From: Meconema thalassinum | Lineage: Eukaryota; Arthropoda; Insecta; Orthoptera; Tettigoniidae | Assembly: GCA_946902985.2 (NCBI GenBank) | Contig: OX336396.1 | Location: 238,406,297-238,470,296 of the forward strand | DNA: 64,000 nucleotides | Reading direction: 5' to 3' | Shown: piece after piece, positions 55,456 to 64,000 of the stretch | Layout of the letters: every line of letters starts with the position of its first letter | Numbering within the stretch: the stretch's first letter is position 1 | Position numbers and translations under genes: made by a program | Notes under the pieces: model-generated | What the model was told of the DNA's origin: nothing | Database searches by the model: none | Seen by the model: the letters and a program-made list of their open reading frames with translations, nothing else

Positions 55456-56113
55456 CACTCTCCCTACCAAGCCCGTAGTTCGGACGGATCTCAATTGTTT
55501 CGACGATCCCCAAGCCCGTTGTGTTTATGGGGTCGCTCATTCGAACAAACGCAAATTCCCTCCCCGGCGTTTCTACGGGCCTGGTTTGCGGAATCTCGTC
55601 CTTGTACCGTTGGAACAACTTCATCCACAGATGGCATCCTAAGTGTGTTTTACCGCGATTGTTCTCATGTTATGACCAATGGCGCGGTCATGTCATGCCA
55701 TTCAAAATTTTTCACACAAAGAAGCAATTTGATTCACAGTAAATGGGTGTTCAAGATATATCAAATATGTGAAAAATTCATTACAAACACATTTTACAGT
55801 TACATTAATTTGATCAGTATTGCGAACATTGAATATTTGCTTGACTTTCTTTTTGAAATTTGTATATGTCTATAAGAAATGTAATATTAAGAGTATTTTA
55901 TTTCACAATTCAATAAGTATGGTGTGTATAGGCTATTATTGTAGGGAGATAGATCTATAAACTAAAACAAAACAAATCTCACAATGATCTATAAACTAAA
56001 ATTAATTTCGTCAAATTATGTCTTTCGGATGCGGTGATAAAAATTAATGAATATCGTTGAAATTGACTGGTTTTCAGCATTTGGTATAAAATAATAGCCC
56101 GGTACGGAGAGTG
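55456..56113. mobile_element. TTAA-flanked MITE (658 bp), piggyBac-like
   Basis: The ends CACTCTCCCTACC and GGTACGGAGAGTG are inverted repeats with one mismatch; TTAA flanks both (55452-55455, 56114-56117). No transposase remains; the frames inside show no domain. The termini differ from those of the TTAA element at 47288-48762, so it is another family. Confidence 0.85.
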
Positions 56114-56117
56114 TTAA

Positions 56118-56622
56118 ACGCCAAATACCATTAATAGAAAAATGAAGTTATCAACATGCAATACACTACTTGTAAGGAGCGTGGCGTGTGGTAACCCTGG
56201 CCTGAGAACTCTTCAAGTCCAGTTGATGCTATTCTGATGGTTCCCAGTAGTCTTAGTGCCTCTGTTTATTGATGCCATCTGGTGTGTCTGACAGGCTGAC
56301 CTTCAAGCGACGTTAACTACGTACAACAGCCCAATAAACTATATTCCCCACACTGCTGCCAACAACACATACTGCAATAATTAATTTCCTGTCAAAAAGG
56401 AGTCGAGTCGAGTGTTGAAAATGTGAACAGGGGTGCCAACATGGCCATTTTATGGCGTATAAAATGCAGTATGCCATAGCCGCTGTTTATTAACTCCAGT
56501 AATAAAGCGGCTCAACTGCTGAGGGTGCTCTGAAGAATGCTTTCAGCATTTGTGTTTGCTCAACCATGAACATTATACTCAGTGTCTAAATATGATAGAC
56601 CTACGGACGAAGTCATACATTG
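56118..56622. other. Unassigned interval
   Basis: No recognised feature. Confidence 0.4.
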
Positions 56623-56624
56623 TA

Positions 56625-57400
56625 CAGTGGAACGTGGCTAATTTGAACTTCTATAATTCGAATTTTTCTCTTGGTCCCTAGCATTTTATATACAATCAAT
56701 GCTAAAAAATTGTGGTTAATTCGAATTATATTTTGGATAATTCGAAGTTTTTAGTGTAAAAAGCCGATTGGAAGCCAAACAGTTGGGTCAGTGCCCGAAA
56801 ACACTGTTCCGAGTGCAGCCCAAGCAACAAATCACATCACAGAACTTAGGCGTTTTTTTTTTAAAGTAGAAATGACGTAAATGATTCTGTTTTCCGTTCC
56901 TTAAATTTGTTAGATTCTTTTGTGATGGCCGAGAGACTTATTTGTAGGAAACAGGTAAAAATCTCAAACTTTTTTGAAATAGAGTAGATTTCTCTAAGTC
57001 TTAACTAGGTAGCTGGATTACTACTGTCGTTAAATAGATGAATAGTATATTTTGGTTTTATTTTTCATTTGTAACTTTTGAGGTTATTCATGATAGTCAT
57101 TATTAATTACACTTGTCTGTTAATCTGCTATGTTGAACGCTAGGTAAAGAGGAGGGCACAGTGATGACAGAGTGCAGTCCGCACATAAGTCAAGCAGAAT
57201 TGAGCGCGCTACCTGTCTTAGAAGCGCAGATATGTGTCACAGGAGCTCATGTCACCACGGATACAGGCCGGACGTTTGTTTTAGACGAGTAAAAAATCTT
57301 AATGGAAGCCTGGAGGCGAGTTACTGCAGTACCTGTGTTGTTATCAGCTGCCCCAAGCGGTCCGATGATTGACAAAGCCGTCTTACACTCCTACTGAAGT
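56625..57400 (+). pseudogene. Decayed pogo/Tigger-like element
   Basis: The left end CAGTGGAACGTGGCTAATTT with repeated AATTCGAA motifs is typical of pogo/Tigger ends and follows a TA. Near 57300-57330 a frame reads LMEAWRRVTA, resembling a Tigger transposase segment, but the register is not kept around it. No matching right end was found, so the 3' limit is a guess. Confidence 0.45.
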
Positions 57401-57420
57401 ACAGTCATTGGCAAATATAA

Positions 57421-57895
57421 TGACGTTCTGTTCGTAAATACGTAATTTGTACTTCCGCGTCATACAAAACTTCGACGTTGACTGTACTGTCTGCAAGTCG
57501 GTGTCGCCACGTGTTCAAGTCTGGAATGCCATTACATCAGATCGGTGGTGACAAATGTGAAGCGATAGGGTGAGAGAGTGACTGTGTACAGGCTCACCCG
57601 TAGGCTTCGAGGTCAAGGGCAATCGTCTAAAACAAAAGTCCGGCCTGTAGCTACTGGAGCTGAGTCATATCCTACTCGCGCAACTGTACCTGTCAACGAA
57701 GCAGAGTGACGTGCGACACAAGTAAACAGAGAATAGTTCCCATCTCGACCGCCAGCAATCAATTCGTGAAAGGGTAAATATGACACAATCAGTTTTCACG
57801 GAGATGTCGGTACAGTCTGCCTGTATGTTGATGAAGCACTGTGGCACGAGCTTTGTGTTTGATCAGTTGGGCTTTTCAATTTGGTGTTAAGTGAT
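57421..57895. other. Unassigned interval
   Basis: No frame or repeat recognised. Confidence 0.4.
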
Positions 57896-57908
57896 TAGCT
57901 TCAAGGCA

Positions 57909-58327
57909 GCGGCTTCGGTGGCATAGTTGGTAGCATGCTGAACTGCTGTGCCCAAGATCGCGAGTTCAAACACGGCCGAAGTCGTCGGTAATTTAAGAGC
58001 GTTAAAATCCTTCAGTATGCCCTCCTTCGGAGGGGAAGTAAAGCCGGCGGTTCCATGTCATAGATTTATAGCATGCAAAAGATCCTTCCACTAACTAAAC
58101 CTGTGTGAAGCTAAATTTCTAGGATATATTTCGTTGTAAGGCTCTATCAAAGTTCCAACGTTCACCACTAGGTGTCAATGATATCTGGTAGCGAAAGTTG
58201 GAACTACTTGAAATTGAACGGAACTTTTAGCTCACCCTACGGGTGTCCGCTTGAAGCAGCTACAGTCCCTGGCGAGCCGATCATGTCCTCGGAGACTCCC
58301 GGCACTAAAAGCCATACGAGAGTTAGA
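57909..58327 (+). mobile_element. SINE family A with tail T1
   Basis: Flanked by TAGCTTCAAGGCA (57896-57908) and TAGCTTTAAGGCA (58328-58340), a 13-bp duplication with one change. Head GGCTTCGGTGGCATAGTTGG with B box GCGAGTTCAAACACGG (decayed) and tail T1 ending TAAAAGCCATACG. The acceptor-like ends CTTCGG and CCGAAG pair, so the head descends from a whole tRNA. Confidence 0.92.
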
Positions 58328-58340
58328 TAGCTTTAAGGCA

Positions 58341-59093
58341 TTCATAAGCTAAACGGAAGGGTAGTGTATTAGCACAGTAGAATTAATGTTACAAGTATAA
58401 TTAATACTAGTGGGCCCGTGCGAGCTTTCGCAACGTGAATGAAGGTTTATGGGGTTGCAGGGAAGAATGTGGGAGAACGAAGTTTTAAATATTGATGGCA
58501 TATATTTATTGTTGTTAAACGGTATACGTACATGAGAAGAACACAAATAATTATGTAGAACAGTGTTTTGTACTTGTCACAGCACCTCTTTGCAGACAAT
58601 ATTCGATGTTACAACGAATTCATCGGTTATTGTTTGCTCGGGAGTTTCTTCCACAGCAATTTTACATTTGCAAAGGATTGAACCCTAGAGAAAGTCTTGG
58701 CGAGACCACACCGGAGCCATCTGCTGAGAGACTCCTCGGCTAGCAGTACGTCGCGCGCCCGCCAGATGGCTGCCACCGCCGCGCTGTCCTGCGCTCTAGT
58801 GGCAGGTTCGCCTAGCAGTACGCCCCGCTCCCACCAGACGGCTGCCGCCACTGCTCTGCCCTGCGCTCTAGCGGCAGGCTTGCCAGGTTACGGTGCTCCC
58901 ATTGTAAATGTACATTTTTTAAGGTATTTATTTAATTGTGAGGCATATAAAGAGGAAGTGAGTGCGTTTGGGGCACACATGGGGTTATGCAGAACCTGTA
59001 GGTACCCCATATGGGTAGGTTGGTGTTAACAGGACCTTATTTTCAGTACAAAACCGGAATGGGACCTTAGCAGAATAATATATAATTAATATA
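58341..59093. other. Helitron-like end, tandem duplication and old repeat
   Basis: 58407-58440 looks like the 3' end of a minus-strand Helitron (CTAGTGGGCCCGTGCGAGC), with no partner end found. A 72-bp unit is tandemly repeated twice at 58742-58885 (AGCAGTACG.C..GC; GCGCTCTAG.GGCAGG). 58895-59030 matches 44640-44757 (AGGTATTT.TTTAATTGTGAG), a shared old repeat. Confidence 0.6.
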
Positions 59094-59101
59094 TTAGTAC
59101 C

Positions 59102-60157
59102 CATGCCCGACGAGAGGGAGGGGCAAGCAGGGCTGTAGCCCCTGGGCCCGGATATGCTGAGGGGCCCGAGGCGGTAAAATGACTAAGAATGGGCAACATA
59201 ACTTCCATTTTGAAATATTCTTATGTGACTTCATTCGGTGTAAATGAACCTGTGAATAGAAACCGAAACATTACAAAGAGAATATATAGGCCTAACGAAT
59301 TATATACACTTTCTTTGTGTTTTTTTGCTTCTTTGCCGGGGAAATGGCACAGTAGCCAGAATTCCCCACGAAAGTTCTGTGCTGGGCCTGGGTGTAAAGG
59401 TTCTAACTCAATCTTTGAAATAAGTCTATTAAATTCAGAAAGATGTAGCTTATGGCTTTGGTGACCGAAAACGGTCAGGTGCAATGAAAATTAATTTTTA
59501 GTGCATGATGATCATGATCAACATCTTAAAGAAAAAGGAACACGCAATGTAAGACATAAAGAAGAGTGGTTGAATAACTGAAAACCCGGTTAACTTCGGT
59601 GGCGTAGTTGGTAGCATACTGAACTTCTGTTCCCAAGATAGCGGGTTCAAACCCGGACGAAGTCATCGGATTTTTTAAGAGCGTTAAAATCCTTCAGTAT
59701 GCCTTCCTTCGGAGGGGAAGTAAAGCCGGCGGTCCTATGTCATAGATTTATGGCATGTAAAAGATCCTTCCACAGACTAAACTTGTGTGAAGCTAAATTG
59801 TTAGGTTAGATTTCGTCGGAACGTTCTATCAAAGTTCCAACGTTCACCACTACGTATAATTGATATCTGGTAGCGAAAGTTGGAACTACTTTAAATTGAA
59901 CGGAACTTGTAGCTCACCCTAAGGGTGTCCGCTGGAAGCAGCTGCAGACTCAGGCGAGCCGAACATGTTCTCGGACACCCCCGGCACTAAAAGCCATACG
60001 ATAAATAAATAATATGAACATGATAAATTCCGTGGAGTTCTTTGTGGGTTCAAAGAAAACCAGGTTACTACTTCCAAAATAATGTCTCAGACTGAAAAAA
60101 AATGGAGGGCCCAGAAAAACTCAGCCCTAAGGCCCGTGATCGCTCTCCACGGCCATG
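59102..60157. mobile_element. Non-autonomous hAT element, copy 2, with nested SINE
   Basis: Ends CATGCCCGAC and CACGGCCATG correspond, inverted, to those at 312-888, and the adjoining sequences match (GAGGGAGGGGCAA; GCTGAGGGGCCCG). The target duplication TTAGTACC is perfect (59094-59101 and 60158-60165). About 420 bp of it is a nested SINE A. Confidence 0.9.
59590..60011 (+). mobile_element. SINE family A with tail T1, well preserved
   Basis: Head ACTTCGGTGGCGTAGTTGG, B box GCGGGTTCAAACCCGG, body, T1 tail ending TAAAAGCCATACGATAAAT. It is the best plus-strand example of the family. Target duplication not determined. Confidence 0.9.
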
Positions 60158-60165
60158 TTAGTACC

Positions 60166-60483
60166 AGAAATAGAAAGGACGCAATCTCCTTGTGACAATA
60201 ACACATGATGTGGAGCATACATACATTTCATCTTGCCTCACACCAGTCCTGATAGGTATTGATGGATAGATGTAAACAGTTGGCAGCGCACTCACTTCAA
60301 AACGACAACGATTCATCAGACGTGTAATAAAGTGCGTCTTACGGTCCCAAAAATAATGTAACTAACAAGTGTGCAAAGTGTCAGCTGGATCAGAAAGGTC
60401 ACGTTAGTGAGATTCCTTTGAAAGCATATTCATTCGGACGGTTTTCGCACTCGTATATCTGTTGATATTGGGTGTGAAAAGAT
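60166..60483. other. Unassigned interval
   Basis: No recognised feature. Confidence 0.4.
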
Positions 60484-60846
60484 GGAAATGGAAAAGGGGA
60501 GGCAGATGAAAATGAAAATCCACAGTCTACTTCCAATCGACCGACTGGGTCGGGGAATGGAATGAATGAAGCCCCCATCTAGCAGTGAGGATATGAACTA
60601 TGCCGGCTGCCGAAGCCTGACGCATTCCCCTGGGGCAATGTTTAAATGGATGACAGATGAAATGAAATGATAGTGGAGAGTGTTGCTGGAATGAAATTGA
60701 GACAGGGAAAACCGGAGTACCCGGAGAAAAACCTGTCTGCCTCCGTTTTGTCCAGCAAAAATCCCACATGGAGTGACCGAGATTTCAACCACGGACCCAG
60801 CGATGTGAGGCCGGCGGGCTGCCGCCAAAGCCACAGAGGCTTATCG
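60484..60846 (-). mobile_element. SINE family G
   Basis: On the minus strand: head AAGCCTCTGTGGCTTTGGCG with B box-like GTGGTTGAAATCTC, then ACAGGTTTTTCTCCGGGTAC and a tail with CTTCATTCATTCCATTCCCC and a CATTTTC-rich end. Only one copy is in the window, so this rests on the tRNA-like head and layout. It lacks the shared central domain. Confidence 0.6.
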
Positions 60847-61320
60847 GGAGGCAGATATGCTTCTTAATTACTGTAAGTCATTAGTACGAATGATTTACGA
60901 ACTAGAACACCATTCCGGATAATTTCGTGTTTTAGTTTGTGGGCGTGACTTATTGACCATGTATTAAAGATATGTTTTAAACCTCACCTTCCCTCCGCCC
61001 AAAAGAAAATCTATTTATCTGAACAAATGACCATGCAATCAATATATTGTTCACCGTCGATCATTTAATCAACCAATCGATAAAATGGTCCTTGTGCGTG
61101 TATTAAGAAACACCAGGCTGGTACAAGATCCGTTATTATGGCAGGGTTTTAAAATCCATGTCATATAGAGCCAAAGAGCGCGCCAGTAGAATGACTCAAT
61201 TAAAGTGTAAATGTGTGTAATAACGTCTTGTAAATTATTTCAACACATGCTTCATGATTCGCAACGGCCACCTACACTATAATCTTAGCATATAAATTGC
61301 TGTACGCTATCCAATCTGTG
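60847..61320. other. Unassigned interval
   Basis: No recognised feature. Confidence 0.4.
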
Positions 61321-61331
61321 AGCTAAGCTCT

Positions 61332-61682
61332 TTTTTTTTTTTTTTTTTTTTTTTTAGCGTATGGCTCTTAGTGCCGGGAGTGTCCGAGGACATGTTCGGC
61401 TCGCCAGTTTTGTAGCTGCTTCGATACGGACACCCAATGGGTGAGCTACAAGTACCGTTGGGGAGGGAAGGAGGGAAGTTGGAATGTAAGGACGAGGAGT
61501 TGGAAGGTAGCGGCTGTGGCCTATAGTTAGGGACCAACCCCTGCATTTGCCTGGAAGGAAGATGGGAAACCACAGAAGACCATCTTCAAGGTTGCCGGCG
61601 GGGGGATTCGAACCTCCTCGCCTCCCGGATGTGAGCGACTGCCATCAGTCATGCCGTAACCACCACGGCTAACTCACCCGGT
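61332..61682 (-). mobile_element. SINE family B (tail T1), intact
   Basis: Flanked by the perfect 11-bp duplication AGCTAAGCTCT (61321-61331 and 61683-61693). Minus-strand order: head with GAGTTAGCCGTGGTGG and AGGTTCGAATCCCCCC, central domain, T1 tail and a poly-A of about 25. The long pure A tail and exact duplication suggest a fairly recent insertion. Confidence 0.94.
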
Positions 61683-61693
61683 AGCTAAGCTCT

Positions 61694-62907
61694 GAATTCC
61701 CTCAATAAACATACCGATTCTTATGTCCTTCCGATTCTGTATACTAGATGTTCCAAAAAATTGTGCTACCTTTCTTTTATAAGAGTGTGTCCGGTAGGAG
61801 GGCATCTGTTCAAATCGCAAATATCAAAACTCACTGCAGCTTTGTTGCAGAGATTATGGAAATTTTAAGCATTCTGCCTGATCATTTTAAATTTTCGACT
61901 AGGAATGTGTATTCACCCAAGATAGACTACCCATCTTTTCCATTAAAAGTCTCCTGCCAATTTGAAGGAGTTTCCATGTGATATACTAAATAGAAAAAGA
62001 CTACCCACCTGGCACTAGTGCTATGCGGGCTGTACGCGACACAGTTCTACCAGGGGCCATCGTCTTTTTTATTAGTTTTAAAACAGTTTATAAACAAATA
62101 AATATACTACGAAATGCAAGATTTTTCCTGTACTATTGAGATGATTTGGAAGATTTTGGTACAAACCACACCTTCTAACTCCCTCTGGTTTAGGAGCTTG
62201 AGTTTTGTGAGACATACACCTTGACATATTATATAGTAAGATTGCCATCATTGCCCAGCATATGAATTATATTTTCAATCGTCTGAATAGGATACGAGAA
62301 ATAAAAACATATAATAGGTTTCTAAAACTTTCAACTGATCCATCTTGAATTTTTGAAAACAATTGAACATCAGTAGATATCTCCAAGTTGCCAAGTTTCA
62401 TAGTACTGGGATGGTTAGATCGCCAGAAAAGTTATCTTAAATATATGAAAATCTTTTGGCCGCCATGATGGTTTGTGTTTTTCAGGATTTGGAAAGTCGT
62501 GTATTTGTCCATGCTTAATAGTCCTCTAACACCATGCAAAATTTCAGTTTGATTGCTTACATAATTTTGGAGATATTGAGAACCGGTGAAATGCAGCATA
62601 TGGACGCCATATTGGATTGTTTTATATATGCTATAGAATTATATGCCAGCAGATGAATCTTATAATCGAGGCTCATTATACCAACCTACATTTCTATCGC
62701 TTGCTAAGCAGACGAGAAATATAAACATAATTTTGAAAATTTAGCACAGCTGCCATTTTTAAGTTCTCATGGAAATTGAATAAAATTAGACGCCAATATA
62801 TTAAGCCGTTTATGTTGAATTACCGTGCTGAGTTTCACTGCGCTCGGAAAATTAAGTCGCGAGAAAAATCCATGTAAATATTTAAATTTTGCGTTGCTGC
62901 TATGTTC
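61694..62907. other. AT-rich interval, possibly old repeat
   Basis: Weakly similar stretches (62330-62420 and 62755-62830; GCCGCCATGATGG, GACGCCATATTGG) recall the style of the Helentron-like monomers. No ends found. The frame at 61748-61981 has no domain. Confidence 0.35.
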
Positions 62908-63420
62908 GGTTGGTTGGTTCCTAAGCTTAGGGGCTGTGACAACGCGGTCATGCAGCCCCGTGTACTTTGGGTGTGTGTAGATTCTGTCTCATAACCGGTG
63001 TTAATTGTGATGGCTGTATTAGTGTGTGTTATCTGTAATTCAGTTTAGGACTGCACACAATCATTTTCAAGTAGTTCCTACTTTTGCTACCAAATGCTAC
63101 CGTCAAGGACACCTAGCTGTGAACTTGGATACTAGATGCCACCGCAACCGGCACCTGGCGGCGAACATTGGAACTTAATAGAGTGTTAATTAAATCTAAC
63201 CTAAAAATTTAGCATCACACAATTATTGTAGTTGATGGTAGGTTCCGTTACATGTCATAAATCTAAGACATGGGCCCACCGACTTAACTTCCCTTCCGAA
63301 GGAAGGCATACTGAGGGATATATAACGCTCTTAAAAAGTCCGACGACTTCGGTCGGGTTTGAACACGAGATCTTGGGCATAGAAGCTCAACATTCTACCA
63401 ACTACACCACCGAAGCCGCT
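62908..63420 (-). mobile_element. SINE family A with tail T2
   Basis: A complete uninterrupted T2 copy: minus-strand head at 63420-63345 (GGCTTCGGTGGTGTAGTTGG, decayed B box), body and tail to GAACCAACCAACC. It gives the T2 sequence used to recognise the split copies. Confidence 0.9.
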
Positions 63421-63595
63421 ACCGCTGCCAGGTTTGATTTGTGTTCAGCAGGTTATTAAAAGTCCTATAGATGAACGTATGTTAATAGCCTCTATCAACA
63501 TACTTACTTTTAGTTTGCTGTAATAAAATCGCAAGTATTGAGAACCTTCAAATATTTGGGATGATCACCATGTTGAGCGTGGGAGAGCGTGGATA

Positions 63596-63870
63596 CGAAT
63601 TCCACCTCAGCCATCCTGAAAATCTTTTTCGTATTTTCCCATTTTTACTACCAGGCAAATGCCGGGAAGGTTTATTTCAATAGGGCCTCGGCCGACTTCT
63701 TTCGAAAATCTTTCCCTTGACCCTTGCTTAATTACACCCAATTTAGCGGTCGCCTGGGCGATCGGCCTGTCACCATCCCCAGTGTGTTCAGCTTCCATGC
63801 GACGGTAGAGGAATTATCCCTCGCAGAGTCCGTGGGTGATGCCGAGCTGGGCAGATAGGCGATAAAAAAA
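63596..63870 (+). mobile_element. SINE family E-like, headless
   Basis: GAATTCCACCTCAGCCATCC, then a diverged central domain (TTCGTATTTTCCCATTTTTA, GGCAAATGCCGGGAAGG) and the E-type 3' half with CGCAGAGTCCGTGGG. The first tRNA unit of the head is absent. Confidence 0.7.
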
Positions 63871-64000
63871 AGGTACGGTACTTGTCTCTTATCGAATTTC
63901 AAGTTGAACCATTAGTTAAATAACGTACCATTAGGAATCATGACGAATGGTTTTCGAAGTGACTTCAATCAAGATAAAGACATCCATTTATTTCTCTTGC

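Noticed and set aside
57172..57372. Short Cys-rich frame as a gene
   Set aside because: It overlaps a decayed pogo-like transposase in another frame and has no independent support.
58697..59029. Ala/Ser-rich 110-residue frame
   Set aside because: It is explained by a GC-rich 72-bp tandem duplication; no domain or start context supports a gene.

Overview
This window looks like a piece of a large, repeat-rich insect nuclear genome. The order cannot be fixed by reading alone; the density and mix of repeats would suit a large polyneopteran-type genome, which is inference. I found no host protein-coding gene. Nearly everything recognisable is transposable-element sequence, much of it nested. The few long open frames belong to elements: two APE-type LINE polyproteins, one gag-like protein and one Tc1 transposase. 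Sequence that is not labelled is AT-rich and non-coding, or carries old unclassified repeats.

Region by region. 1-9.7 kb: a truncated TIR element, a tRNA-derived SINE split by a hAT MITE, a LINE 3' remnant, an unclassified retroposon, an inverted pair of mariner 3' ends, a hAT element (6190-7437) holding a SINE, and more SINEs. 9.76-28.7 kb: one SINE split by a very large LTR retrotransposon (9989-28471, 4-bp target duplication GTAC). Its LTRs are about 4.12 kb each once later insertions are removed, and the 3.4-kb interior holds only gag plus a short pol-frame relic. LTR1 contains a 3.16-kb RTE-like LINE. LTR2 contains a Helitron, a SINE fragment and a Helentron-like element. 28.7-35.4 kb: a cluster of SINEs, a second copy of the unclassified retroposon, a palindrome and a MITE. 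35.4-41.2 kb: a Helentron-like element holding a SINE and a second LINE with one frameshift. 41.6-46.2 kb: two abutting TIR elements, the second holding a 1465-bp Tc1 element whose catalytic Glu is replaced by Lys, plus two truncated LINE 3' ends. 46.6-54.4 kb: a deeply nested stack, in which a SINE is interrupted by a TTAA-flanked element and by a 4.6-kb Helentron-like element, which itself holds another such element and a solo LTR. 54.5-64 kb: a Helitron, a TTAA MITE, a pogo-like relic, a second copy of the hAT MITE with perfect 8-bp duplications, and more SINEs.

How the parts relate. The nesting gives a relative insertion order at several sites, and empty-site versus filled-site comparison between the two LTRs gives exact element boundaries. 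The SINE families share parts: at least three families with different tRNA heads share a central domain around the motif GGCAAATGCCGGGA, and different families share the same 3' tails. The two LINEs appear to be of the same clade, because their sequences around the start codon align. All similarity statements are by eye; clade names are family-level judgements without database support.
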